From assembly GCA_905178155.1 (NCBI GenBank), contig CAJINV010000011.1:2437331-2501330 (forward strand): a DNA stretch of 64,000 nucleotides, in the 5' to 3' direction. Both the position numbers and the translations under genes were made by a program. This stretch comes from Amoebophrya sp. A120. Lineage: Eukaryota; Sar; Dinophyceae; Syndiniales; Amoebophryaceae. The notes under the pieces are model-generated. The model searched no databases, was not told where the DNA came from, and was given only the letters and a program-made list of their open reading frames with translations. Below, in pieces: positions 22,060 to 33,003 of this stretch (positions are counted from its first letter, which is position 1; each line of letters begins with the position of its first letter).

Positions 22060-25000
22060 ATGCGGGCCGGCAGCAAGCAGTCGCAGACGACTACGCTGGC
22101 GAGCACGAAGCCAGAGGATGAGGAGGACGATATTCTGAGTAAAAACGTCCCCACCCCAGAGTCAAGATGGGGATTTCGCAACACAAACCTAGAAGTTTTG
22201 GTGGTCACGCATGACAAATGTCAGTCCGTACTGTAGTGCAGATTAGCGTGGACAGCCGCATTACAAATCCATCTGCTTATCCTGTTTACAGCATTACAAG
22301 TTTTAGAACACGATTGGAAATGTCTACCATGGGTATGCGCATCACAAATGTTCCTGTCATTGGAAATCAGCATTACAACTCTGGGGTGGTGACGTTTTTA
22401 CACAGGATAGACGAAGAGCCAGAAGAAGAGGAGGAGGAGAACCAGGATGATTACTCCGATGCGAGTACCGAGACTGCCACCGTCGCGTCCGTGCACACCG
22501 GGTTCCGTTACTGGGTTATCGAATGCAAAAATGTCTGGGTCTGGAACAAAGCAACTTGTCATGCTACATCTGAATCATTTAAAAATCTGTGTTGCATGAA
22601 TACCAAAAGCTGTCCACTTTTGACCTAATCGAGAGGCAGTTTCTCATGTAGGATAGGCATGATAGAACTCATCTCACAGAATCTGTCATGCTATCTCCTA
22701 CATACCAGACCTTATGGGTCATGGAAAACCTGCATGACAAGTCTGGCACTCTTCCAGACGCAGACACTTTTGCAGTTGATATGGGTGACGGACGGTGAGA
22801 TTGTGCGCAGCCGGGGGTTCACCATCTTTATCAACGTGACGATCGCAATATGCATTGCAAAAGTATCGTACTACTATAAATTGCATCACAAATTTTTTCA
22901 AGAAGAAAAATGGAATTTGTAATGCTGATTTACCTAAAAAGGGACATTTGTCATGCATGATAGCAATTACTACGAGTACGATACTTTTGCACAGGATACG
23001 CAATCAACGCGGTGGTGATCGGATTGGAAACCGATCTCAGTTGCCACGTATACTGTGATTTTTAGGCACAGAATTGCCATATTGCAGGATTCGTTCGATT
23101 TGAATTTGTTCGCAAACAAGCTTCAGCTAGAGTTGTGTCAGGGCTTTTATTAATTTGTGATGTCATACGTACTAGAACTAGTGCATGACAAACCTACTGC
23201 AAGAAAATAAACAGTCCACCACAAATTGCGAACCGTCGGAGTACGTGATATGGAACGTTTTCGAGTACGTGTTTCTCATCATCTTCTTGGGAGAAATGAT
23301 TCTGAAAATCATTGCCTTCTCATGGCCAGGCTACTGGGCAGACGACTGGAACAAGTATTTTTTAACACGTTTTTTTCTTTCCGATTCATAAGCACGAGTG
23401 TTTTACTTTTAGCACGTGCACGAGCACCCAAATTTATGATTCGTGACGCAAGAGGACCCGCACAGTTGTCATGAACGAAAGTCATCCCAGGAACGTCTTG
23501 TGTGTGTCAAGCTTTCTTCATTTACCACGACAGGTTTGATTTTTTCCTGATCATGATGGCTATTCTGGACACCTGGGTGATGGCCATCGTCGGCGGGGGC
23601 GGAGGTGGTCTGAAGATTTTCTCCGTGCTCCGTGTCTTGCGTGCCTTCCGATTAGTCAGGCTGGTCAAGCTGCTGCGTCAGTTCAAAGAGCTGTACCTTT
23701 TGGTGAACGGTATGGTGGAAGCCTGTAAAACGCTCGTCTGGGTCGCCTGTCTGCTGCTCATCATCCTGTATTAATTTTTTTGTTTGATGTTTCTCGCTCG
23801 ATCGTGGTTGCTTTCGATTCGGATCTTCTTGCAGTACTCGTCAGAACCATAAAAGAGCTCTTTCATCTTCAAAAGGTGTTGGGGCTGTTGTGGTTACATG
23901 AAATTGATGTCTCAATAAACATACCCCCATCCCCTAGGTACGTGATCGGCATCATCTTCACGATTTTGATCGGCCAGAACACGGACCCGGCGCTGCGGTA
24001 CCTCGGTACTTGGAGCAAGGAGGATTACTGGGGATCGGTCCCAAAGTCGATGTACACTCTGTTCCAAGTGACGACGGGGGATTCCTGGGGTAGCAAAGTG
24101 GCGAGACCAATTATCAAGGAATACCCGGCCTACACGATCTTTTTCCTGGTTTTCATCTTCCTGATCTCCTTCGGTCTGATGAACATCGTGCTCGGGGTGA
24201 TTTGCGAGAACGCCATCTACGCCGCCAGTAAAAACACGGAGAACATGCAGAAGATCGTGCTGCGACACCAGCAACTGGTGATCAACTCCATAACGGCAAT
24301 ATTCGAAGCCGCAGACACGGACGGGAGTGGCGAGCTATCAAGAGAAGAATTCGACGAGGCGCTTAGCAAGAAGACGGTATAGTACGGGTGGTTCATCGTG
24401 TTGATGTTTCTATATGCATATGCCTTTCAGGGTCGAAACTCACATGTCGGTAATCTCGAGGCCCGAAAGAAAAAGAAATGTGAGTGTAGTTGCAATAGTA
24501 CAAAGCACTCTGAGATAACAGCGACTTGCATGAAATGCAATATCAAAATCCATCTCAGGTGAAGCAAAAGTTAGAATTAATCGACGTCCCGCCAGAGGAC
24601 CTCCGCATGCTCTTTGACCTCCTCGACGCCGACGGCAGCTATCAAATGCAAAAGTGTCTGGGTCCGGAAGGCTGCGAACTTGTGATGCGTGTTGCGCATC
24701 CTACAAAAATCTGTATTGCATGGCGTGCAAAAGCTGTCCATTTCTGGCCATGCTGAGAGAGCATTTCTCATGCAGAATAGGCATCACCAAGGGGCTGCAG
24801 AACCTGTGATGCTATGCCCTGCATTGCAGACTTGGCGGAGCTTGGAAAAACTGCAAAACAAAACGCGGAATCTTCCAGACCCAGACATTTTTGCATTTGA
24901 TAGCAGCGGCGAGATCACGATAGACGAGTTCCGAAAAGGCTGTCTGAAACTCCAGGGTACGGCGAAGTCGAAAGAAATGATAAAACTCGCGGTACACGTG

Positions 25001-26062
25001 TCGACATACAACAGCAACTTGGACGACATGCAGGACGCTATGGAAGAACAAAACCGAACCTTGAAGAAGATTTACAACAGGTAAAAGTTTATATACCTAG
25101 AAATTTTTGGTCGAGAGTTTGTCATGCATCTTGGTACGAACCGATTCCAGTCGCATTCAGTATAACAGTGTGTCATGGACGAGATGCTCAGGTATTCGTT
25201 TTGCAAACATCACCAAGACTGAAAAATGAAAATGTTAACTTGTTAAACAAAATCAGGCTTTACGACCTGGAGAAGCAGTATTTCCGGCACGATGCCAGCA
25301 AGAAGCCAAAGCGACACGAGGAGGAGGAGGCGGAGGCCCGCGTATCAAATGCAAAAATGTCATGGTCTGGAAGAATGCAAACTTGTGATGCGCATTTTAC
25401 AACCCAGAAAAATCTCTCATGCACAGGCAGCAAAAGCTGGCCACTTTCTGTCACCAGGATGGGGCATTTGTCATGCGGATTCGGCATTGCGGAAGCTTCT
25501 CGAAACCTGTGATGCTAGAGCTTCCATGGCAGGCCTTCTGTGTCATGCAAAAGCAGCATGACTCTTCCAGACCCAGACATTTTTGCATTTGATACCGTGC
25601 GACCAGTGGCAAGCCCGTGAGCATCCTCGGCGCCGTGGCTGCGGCGGGCAGGCACATTGCACAGAGAAGAGGCGCCATGGAGGACGGAGAAGAGGGGGGC
25701 AAGAAGGAAGGCGAGGGGGCCGAGTACTTTTTACTTTTGCTTTTCTTTCATCAAGCCTAGCAACATGGTATGGTGTTTTTTCAAGTTGTTTGTGTAGACG
25801 GCAAATAAACAAAACCCACGATAGAAAATATACACACAAATTTTTAGAAGTAGCTCCTAATTACAGGAAAAACGGAATATAATCGAATAACAGCGGCGTC
25901 CGCAGGAGTAGCCTGGACGCGTTGAAGGGTTTCATGGGCCGCGGAAAGACAGTGAACAATCTCGACGAACATTTTGCGGAACAAGACGAGCAAAATAGTG
26001 GTGAGGGACCCGACCCCGCGGCAACCACCGACAAACCACCACCGCCGCCGGGCGGAAGGTAG
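22060..26062 (+). CDS. Single-domain voltage-gated cation channel with two EF-hands
   Basis: There are twelve exons: 22060-22138, 22405-22516, 22787-22848, 23004-23047, 23215-23354, 23534-23767, 23938-24376, 24559-24639, 24908-25080, 25257-25342, 25600-25723 and 25894-26062. The total is exactly 581 codons (580 aa). An acidic N-terminus is followed by S1 (about 73-95), S2 (105-133), S3 (147-167) and S4 (about 174-198: SVLRVLRAFRLVRLVKLLRQ, regular Arg/Lys spacing). S5 (about 205-228) and a pore loop with filter-region TTGDSW (269-274) come next, then S6 (about 290-315). EF-hand loops follow at 350-361 (DTDGSGELSREE) and 393-404 (DADGSGEITIDE). This is one voltage-gated domain, as in bacterial Nav and protist EukCat-type channels, so it should act as a tetramer in a membrane and be Ca2+-sensitive. 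Ion selectivity is not certain. Five of the eleven introns are introners. Confidence 0.85.
22139..22401. mobile_element. Introner, family 3 (single copy)
   Basis: It is bounded by 24-bp inverted ends with one mismatch: GTAAAAACGTCCCCACCCCA at left and the complement of GTAAAAACGTCACCACCCCA at right. No clear TSD remains (CTGAG versus CACAG). The frame-compatible splice gives either GT-CA or TA-AG ends, so it is non-canonical. The interior carries repeated GCATTACAA-like words, as in other introners. Confidence 0.65.
22517..22781 (+). mobile_element. Introner, family 1 (copy 3)
   Basis: The 265-bp element starts TATCGAATGCAAAAATGTCT and ends TTTTGCAGTTGATA. Exact TSD TGGGT is at 22512-22516 and 22782-22786. 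It interrupts the channel just before S1; removal gives TYR-TRP-VAL-THR in frame. The right TIR has a few substitutions, so it is a somewhat older copy. Confidence 0.87.
22849..22998 (+). mobile_element. Introner, family 2 (copy 1)
   Basis: The 150-bp element starts TATGCATTGCAAAAGTATCG and ends CGATACTTTTGCACAGGATA. Exact TSD CGCAA is at 22844-22848 and 22999-23003. It splits the channel's S1 helix; removal restores VTIA-INAVVIG. Confidence 0.87.
24640..24902 (+). mobile_element. Introner, family 1 (copy 4)
   Basis: The 263-bp element starts TATCAAATGCAAAAGTGTCT and ends ATTTTTGCATTTGATA. Exact TSD GCAGC is at 24635-24639 and 24903-24907. It lies inside the second EF-hand calcium-binding loop, between Ser397 and Gly398. 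Its exact removal restores the canonical 12-residue loop. Confidence 0.92.
25343..25594 (+). mobile_element. Introner, family 1 (copy 5)
   Basis: The 252-bp element starts TATCAAATGCAAAAATGTCA and ends TTTTTGCATTTGATA. The TSD has one mismatch (CCGCG at 25338-25342, CCGTG at 25595-25599). Retaining the left repeat keeps the channel tail in frame (EARATSG). Confidence 0.85.
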
Positions 26063-27449
26063 GTAAAACGCAGTCCGCTGATGGGAAAAATATGCTTCAG
26101 CGACAAGTACGAATGACTGTACTTCATCCGAAATTAAACACTCACTTAAATTCTTCACTTCAGTTAATATCACTTTCACACACACTTTCACTTAAAAATT
26201 GCGTTAATACCAGAAATTGAAATCCAAATCCAAGAAGTTAATCGACTCGAGTATAAGCGGATGCAGAGAAAAAGTTGTAGTTCCAAGTGCTGTCCGCGCT
26301 CGTGAAGTTCGTTCATTGCGCGACAGAGGAGCAGCTTTCGTGCAGCACGAAAATGAAGTGCTGAAACAGTCACACCAGAAACCTGAGTAATCTGTGACTA
26401 TGTGGACACACACTTTTGAAACCTGACACTATGAAATTCCTATGGTAAAAACTATTTCTGCGTGAAGTTGCGTGTGCTAGCTTCCTTGTCGTGATCGGCG
26501 TGACGACACCCTGTGGGCTTTGATTTTACACTATGTATCAACTTGTGCTGCAATCTACAACCAGTGTCATGCCTTTACAATTTGATGAAAATGCTAAATT
26601 TGACAAATGAATTCGCGAAATTAATGTTGTAAGTCAGAGTCAGTCGTCGTTGCGGGAGCCGCAAGAACCGGAACCTATTGCACCTAAGCGAAGAAGCTCA
26701 ACATCGGACATAAGCAATAACAAACAAAAAGAGCCAGTCCGTGGTAATTCGAATTGATCCTGGAGGTTTGGAACTTTAAAACTGGTGCAGCGGTTTGAAT
26801 AAGTATGCTTGCAGTAGAAGAAAATGAACGGCGTCAGCACCACCATTATTTCCGCGGCTAGAGCAAACATAGAGAGGAACAGATAAGAGGTATAGTAGAG
26901 AAGTACAACCCGCCACTCATTTTTCTAGCGCACGTTCTCCCGTCGAGAATCAATTGGGATTTTCGTCTTGAGTGTTGCTTCTATTCGAGTATGGAATTCC
27001 GCTATTCAGTTCAAGTTTCTCGCAAACGGTCCTCGGTCCGCAGCAGACATGACAGACGATAAACACTTGAACTTTGTTGAAACCAGTACTGGACTTCTCA
27101 ATCAATTGTACACAAGAACACTGCACTGGTGTGCTGAAAGTAATAACCTGTAGAACTACTAGTATGAGCACTAGATGACGACGCTGCTATTTTTACCCTC
27201 TTGTACACTTGTCCAAACTACCAAATCGTGGTGTAACCCGTGGTCTGCTGGAGAGGAGTGCGACCTGCTCCGTCCTTATCCGTGAAAATGAACAAACCTC
27301 AAAGATGAACTTTGTCGTGACACCCTGTGATGATGCTTTTTCGTAGTTCTCCGATGAAAGAGCATAGTGAGACAAATTTGAGGAAAAGAAATCCGGAAAA
27401 GTCTTTCGAGTACTTAAATCGAATCACGTCTTTCGGCGTTGAATATCGG
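26063..27449. other. Intergenic, no supported gene
   Basis: It follows the channel stop at 26060-26062. Mixed composition with only short, unsupported ORFs. Confidence 0.5.
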
Positions 27450-28418
27450 CGTGTTTTATTGTTGAGAGGAAAAATTAAAGATGTTGTGGTAAAAGGTCAT
27501 CCTATCCCTATCTGTAGTTTTGAATCGTTTCAATGGTCCGCTTGCTTCGCTTGTCGGTTTGCAACTCCTAGTTGATGATGGTAGCATCGCTTCAAGTAGA
27601 GGCAGGATCGATTTCTTTCGCTGCTTCGTTCTCTATCCGCTTTTTCAATGCATTTCGTTTCAAAGGAGTAATCATCCGAGGGGGAGTGCTCCACCTCTTG
27701 AAAACGCAATATGTCTGTCTCGTTGGTTTCTCATTCTCTCATATGCTTCCACTCTTTTCCGTTAAACCGCACGGTCAGTCTGAGTCGCCATCTTATTTGT
27801 TTTTTCGTATAGCCGGGTCTAGTTTTTATGTTATGTTGTCTAGTCTTTGATTTCTCACTACCATCATTCTCAATGCCACGTTTTGGGCTAAAGACTGAGT
27901 GAACCCACTTCGGTGGAGCGGATACTACCGAACGAATCGGACTTGTATCAGAATATAGAATAGTATGCGTGGTCGAGCTCTAGTTCATGAAAAAGTCGGC
28001 TGCACTCTTAAAGTTGCGACACGCCAAGCCCCCGATCAGCGATCAGCGATCAGAATTCCAATCCAAAAAACGGTTCTGTTCTTGTTTTTCAAGTTCTTTA
28101 CAGTCAAGATCTTTGTCTCCCCCCATCCCATCATGTCTCTTCGTCTTAGCTTTCCCCCAGTACTACTAGAGATTTCTCTTCATTCGTTTCCCCGATAAGC
28201 AGAACACGTACAGTCGAGCTCGTCCACCTAGCTGTTTTGCCCTTGCTTCACGTGAGTAAGTACGTCTTTGCGATTAATATGCACTTGGGCACGTCGCCGC
28301 GGCCGTCAGTTGGCAGTAAAAGTCAACACTGCTAGTAGTTCCACAGCGTGGACTTCGGAAACGCAAACGCACTTGAATTCACAAGATGGAGCGTTACCTC
28401 CGCGCCCCGCCTGTGAAG
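27450..28418 (+). repeat. Diverged duplicate of the transporter upstream region (copy 1)
   Basis: It shares many blocks with 32340-33003: TTTTGAATCG...ATGGTCCG, GAGGGGGAGTGC, AGAACACGTACAGTCGAGCT, GGCAGTAAAAGTCAACA, and the first coding bases ATGGAGCG.TACCTCCGCG. Copy 1 is longer because of about 300 bp (roughly 27768-28066) not present in copy 2. The shared block ends right after the first ten codons of the transporter. Confidence 0.75.
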
Positions 28419-28556
28419 ATGGAGCGTTACCTCCTGCCCCTGAAGTGCAGCACCTGTAGTTCCACCATCCACACCCTCCAAAAGATGTTTTCCGAAAAAC
28501 GACCTCATATCGCCGCGCTGCGAACTAGAATATCAAAAGACTACAAACGTCGTTAA
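28386..28556 (+). CDS. Small chimeric ORF starting with duplicated transporter N-terminus
   Basis: A 56-codon ORF. Residues 1-10 (MERYLRAPPV) equal the first ten residues of the MFS transporter encoded at 32972. Residues 12-20 (MERYLLPLK) repeat the same start, so the first 33 bp have been tandemly duplicated. The rest is unrelated to the transporter and basic, with Cys-X2-Cys near residue 21. It lies behind a duplicated promoter-like region, so it may be transcribed. It could equally be a decaying pseudogene fragment or the first exon of a longer, unresolved gene. Confidence 0.4.
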   Translation: MERYLRAPPVKMERYLLPLKCSTCSSTIHTLQKMFSEKRPHIAALRTRISKDYKRR

Positions 28557-29397
28557 GTGGTGTCAGAACATAGAACTGCAAAGTAAAACGTTTGTGCTGT
28601 CATCCAGCATTCGGTTTCGCTGTATGAGCATATTCTTACCACCTGGTTGGAATTTTCGGTTTGTTTTTTTTGTTTTTTGTTCTTCGGTTGTGTGTGAGTA
28701 TTTCGTTCAAGTGCTGCACCTGGATTCGGTTACGCCTCATAAGTCGTGATAAAGATGAATAAATCGGGACCGGCCTGTGATCGTCTATACGAGCTGGAAA
28801 ACGACCATGTAAATATGTGGAGCCGCCGCGTTTATGTAGCTCTAGCAAAACATCAAAACACACATCAACAAAGCATCCCATAAATACACACATCAAAACA
28901 CACAAAAGGACCCTTCTCGCCCGATTGCTTTTTGATGAAACTTTAACTTGTAATATTCTCTTTCAAAAGTCATAATTTTGATACCCCTGAGTGATATAAA
29001 TAGATGGGAAGTAGACCCAAGAAATTGAAAAAAGAAACTGCATCTTTTCAAAGTAGTCGCAAGAACTTACAGATGAACAAGATGTGTCTGGATAGTCTAC
29101 AACTATAGTTAACGGTAAGCTGGTCGTGCTCCTTATTCTCGTCGTCATTGTATTTCCAAAGAAAAAATTGAAATTTTGCTGATAACAAGTCCCTTCACTG
29201 TACTGCCTGGCTCAGCCAGCACGAAGACGGCAAATCTTTTGCCGAAAACGCCGCAAGTATCAGCATCATGCTGCGACGAAAGGCAGCTGCGCGCGGGTTG
29301 TTGCTGGGATCGTGGTCCGCTTCTGTTTTCAGGGTGGGTGGCATCGGTATGAAAAGTAGAGTACACAACTTCATCCCCACGTCGTGCCCCCAGTTGC
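28557..29397. other. Gap, possibly containing 5' exons of the Cys-rich gene
   Basis: No firm gene. A hydrophobic run (LVVLLILVVIV) is encoded on + near 29115-29150. A Cys-containing reading lies at 29200-29330 and could be upstream exons of the gene at 29398. The frames conflict with a 120-codon antisense ORF (29145-29507) and I cannot decide between them. Confidence 0.35.
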
Positions 29398-31589
29398 ATG
29401 TTACTGATGGTTCCTTTCACAGCAAAAACAAAAGTGCCAGTAATGGTAAAGATGCAGGAGCTCCTGATGTGCTCCGTCGTGCGACAAAAGATCGCGACAA
29501 GAGGCACTTATTCTGTTATTTCGGAATTATTTTCCGGATCGCCCTGCTCCTTTCAAGCGAGCAGAGCCAAGAACAGCGAGAAAAAGTGTGACAATTCGAT
29601 ATTTATGTGCATGACGAAGGCTGAGGGGAAGTACAAAGGGAGGAAATTTTTGTGCACTCCGATAGAAGAAGCGGTGGACCACAGCACCAACTCGAACAAG
29701 GCACCTCGTCTCGTTCTTTTTGATCCAAATAAGAAGGGTCGTGATTCTATGGGTGGCAATTCCTGTCCTGTAAGGCGCTCTCAAACTCGTTAAGTACTAC
29801 ACTCTCAACTGTTGTTACATGAATTGCGATGCAAAACTAGCAAAAGTCGTGCAGGGAGGGAGCCTGATGCGTCGTGTCCCGCATAAATTTGGCACAGATT
29901 TACTTGTTCCCATGCCGTTTAATGGCGCTTCAATAATTTTTTTGTCATGCCAACTGGCGTCTTGATTGTGCGGAGGCTGATCTGGTAACCAAAGCGTGCG
30001 CAAGCGCTCGCAAGAGCGCTTTGCGCGCGGGCTTGCCCGCGCGCAAAGCGCTCTTTGCGAGATGCTCATCCATCGCAAACGCAGCGCGAAGGCTTTGCCG
30101 TTACCATATGGGAGGAACTCGGGGGTATGCAATCACTGGAAAAATCGGGCATTACGAAGTGTGTTTTGCCTTCAGAAAGCGGATCGGGCAGAATTGCTGG
30201 GAATTTTCCGGAAAGCAGCCAAAACAGCAATTGCCAAGCGGGGAAGGGGTAAAAAAGAGCATTTTTGCAGCTCCGCCCAGTCTGAATCTGAAAAAAGAGA
30301 ATGGCACTTTCGGCTGGGGCCGATGGTGTGATGCGTTTTATAGCGGAAAATGCGTCGCGTCCGGGCAGCTCCAGCCGCTTTAAAATTGAAAAAAAACGTT
30401 GAAAAAATGCAATTTTTCGCAGCATGCAAGCGGGCGAGAAAATTTACCGATTTTCTCCAGTCCCCGGAAAACGCTTGGAAATTGAAAATGACAACTTTTT
30501 CTGAAAAAGCAAAAACCGCTTAGAAATTGCCGCTCAAAAGGGGTTCGCAAAATTTTCCGCAGGCCCGTGCCACCGGGATTGGACGAGAAAAAAACAACTG
30601 TCAAGCCTGTGGAGGTGTGTCACACGGGCACGGTTTTCGACCTCTCTGAGGTCGCAAATTGGAACCCTTGCCCCGCTTGGAAAAGCCCGATCTGGGTGGC
30701 CCGAAAGGGCAGCCGGAAATGAACAGAACTGCGTTACTTTTGTAATTTGCGTATTTTTCCGGGCCAGCGTGCCCTCGTGCATAACGTTATGCACGACGGG
30801 GCGATGCTCGTTGAAAAACGCATTCTTTTGCGCGCCCTTGCTTCCTGGTTAGAGGATGAGAGCGCGGCCCGAAGCGGGCTGCAGTGTTGGACCGCGGCCC
30901 TTCGCACTGTAGCGGTAGCCTTCGCACTGTAGCGGTAGCCCCTTCGGATGCGCGGTAGCCTTCGCACTGACTGGGGTGGTTCGCACGCTTTTGGTTACCA
31001 ATATCGCCCTCCGGGCGCGACCTTAATAGGTTTTTTTGCACGACAAATTGTGATGCATTAACAGTTGTTGACTACAGTGTAGTAACCTTTGAGACCACTG
31101 TCATATCCTGGTTGCTGGGATTGTAAGTATGATTCTGGATGCGGACCGAAAACGACGTGCAAGGAGCTGTCTCTGCACATGAAGGAATCGAAGACACCGG
31201 AGGATTTGGGGATGAGCCATGACCAGTGGGCGGAATCACTGTGTGAACGGGCCGGCGAAGGCTTACAATACATGCACTACTCCGACACGAAGGTCCTGAT
31301 CAACGAGAACAACCCGGATTGGATGTTGAATGACAAGACCCTCGCGGAAAAATGCTGCACGAAGCCGTTTATGGTGCTTATGCATTGCAAAAGCTATGTA
31401 TCCAATACAACTATCAGTGATCGCATCTTCTTTGATGTCACAAATTTCGCCAGAAGGGGAAATGAAAGTTAACTTTACAAAAAAGTAGATTTGTCCTGCA
31501 TGATTAGTACGAATACGATACTTTTGCAGTGGATAGTACCCGCCGCCCGATCCACCTCTGCGTCCAGTACCTCCTTTTTGCAAGCATAA
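29398..31589 (+). CDS. Hypothetical Cys-rich protein, 5' end unresolved
   Basis: The supported exons are about 29398-29769, 31128-31378 and 31541-31589. The first intron uses CCT|GTAAGG and TTGTAAG|TAT in matching phase and contains the 1.1-kb repeat copy B. The second is a family-2 introner. The joined protein has spaced cysteines (CTPIEE, NSCP, YDSGCG, TTCKE, SLCERA, AEKCCTKPF) and ends ...SSTSFLQA, suggesting a disulfide-bonded secreted or luminal protein. The true start and signal peptide are not found; an ATG at 29268 in another frame is a candidate. An alternative acceptor around 31093 would add the Cys-rich stretch SYPGCWDCK. No family recognised. Confidence 0.4.
29978..31029 (+). mobile_element. 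GC-rich 1.05-kb interspersed repeat, copy B
   Basis: It has the same start (TGATCTGGTAACCAAAGCGT), the same hairpin (30007-30061) and the same end (TTGGTTACCAATATCGCCCT ... CCTTAATAG) as copy A. The left ~800 bp are highly similar; the right third differs and carries a tandem AGCGGTAGCCTTCGCACTGT array at about 30900-30970. It sits in an intron of the Cys-rich gene. Confidence 0.75.
31379..31535 (+). mobile_element. Introner, family 2 (copy 2)
   Basis: The 157-bp element starts TATGCATTGCAAAAGCTATG and ends ATACTTTTGCAGTGGATA. The TSD is degraded (GTGCT at 31374-31378, GTACC at 31536-31540). Retaining the left flank keeps the frame open to the stop at 31587-31589. Confidence 0.75.
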
Positions 31590-32339
31590 ATGAGTTTGCA
31601 CGGTAACAAGATGAACAACTGGAACCGCACTGAAAAAGTTCTTGAACTGCTTGAAAATAAACTTCCTGAATTGCTGCGACGTAGTACAACTAGCAGCCCG
31701 GCGCCGACCCAACGTCATCTACTTCACCAGTGCTCATCTCTCCTCCTTACAATTCAGAGCCACGTACGTCTTTTTCATCATCATTCGCATCATTCAAGAT
31801 TGAGCGACCACGTAGTGCTTCTTCATTTTCAACACCTAGGTGAAGATGAGCGTCAACGTACAATACCTTTCTAGTTTCTGAAAAGTTACGTAAAAATCCG
31901 TAAAAATCAATGGCGATTTGTTGTTCCGTATTAAGATTGTTCAATATAATCAGGAGAGCAGGTTTAATAGCAGTAGACCACGACATCACCGACATCGGCA
32001 CTGACTCTTTTCGTATGAACCTTGTGAATCTTTGTTTTGATGCAGTAAATTAATTATAATTTCATCTTCATTATTATTACAACTAACGAAGTTTGTCGCT
32101 TGTTTCAGAAGTCTTTCTCGATTCTCGTCGCGTTGGTTCTTCTGATGTGGTTGTCCGCCTTCTACACCTCTTAGTGGGGTTGAGGGCTTCAAATATTGAA
32201 GCATATCTAGGACTACATGTGACGACGACGAGAGAGGTCATCGACAACGAACAAGGCAGCTGATTGCTATAATTTTTGGTGCTATAATCCGTGCAATGGT
32301 GTTGTTCAGCAGCCAAGTTGTCAATGCGCTTAACTTGTT
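31590..32339. other. Intergenic, no supported gene
   Basis: AT-rich after 31850. No ORF of interest. Confidence 0.5.
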
Positions 32340-33003
32340 TTGTTATCTAGGGCATGATGTTTTGAGAGAGAAAATGAAAGAACTTCAACGTGTTTTAGAA
32401 AAATTACATTTCATCTGTTTTGAATCGTTTATTTCATGGTCCGTTTTCTTCGCTTTTCGGTGTGCAAATCCTAAATGCTAGCATCGGTTTAGTAGGCAGC
32501 AGGCGCTCTTGGTCTTCGACTGCTTCGTTCTTCGCCGTAATTTTCAGTGCATTTCGTATCAATGCCGAGGGGGAGTGCAGCTTCGCCTCTTGAAAATCTC
32601 TCGTTTGTCCTCTCACATGCTTGTTCTTCTGCTTTTCTCGTTAAATCACAGGCTTCTGTTCTTGTTTTTGAACCTCATATGAGCCAACAAGATCTCCGTT
32701 GTTTGTTCTCCACGATACCCCTTCCTCTTTTTCCCCAGTAGATAGTCCCCTTCATTTCTCGTTTTCCCGAGAAGAAAGTAGAACACGTACAGTCGAGCTC
32801 GTCCACCTAGTTTCTTTTGCTCTTCACGTGCGTACTTAAGTACGTCATGGCGATTATGCATGACTCGGGAACGCCGCGGCCGGCAGTTGGCAGTAAAAGT
32901 CAACAGTGCTAGATCCACAGTGCGGAGTTTGAAAAAGCAAGCGCCGCATCCGCACTCGATTTCAACACAATATGGAGCGCTACCTCCGCGCCCCGCCTGT
33001 GAC
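32340..33003 (+). repeat. Transporter upstream region, duplicated (copy 2)
   Basis: Partner of 27450-28418. Because it directly precedes and includes the start codon of the transporter (32972), it probably contains its promoter and 5' leader. The best-conserved words, AGAACACGTACAGTCGAGCT and GGCAGTAAAAGTCAACA, are candidate regulatory or transcript-start elements. Confidence 0.65.

Noticed and set aside
30900-30970. Short tandem repeats considered as a CRISPR-like array
   Set aside because: Only a few imperfect AGCGGTAGCC-type units without regular spacers, inside a eukaryotic repeat element.
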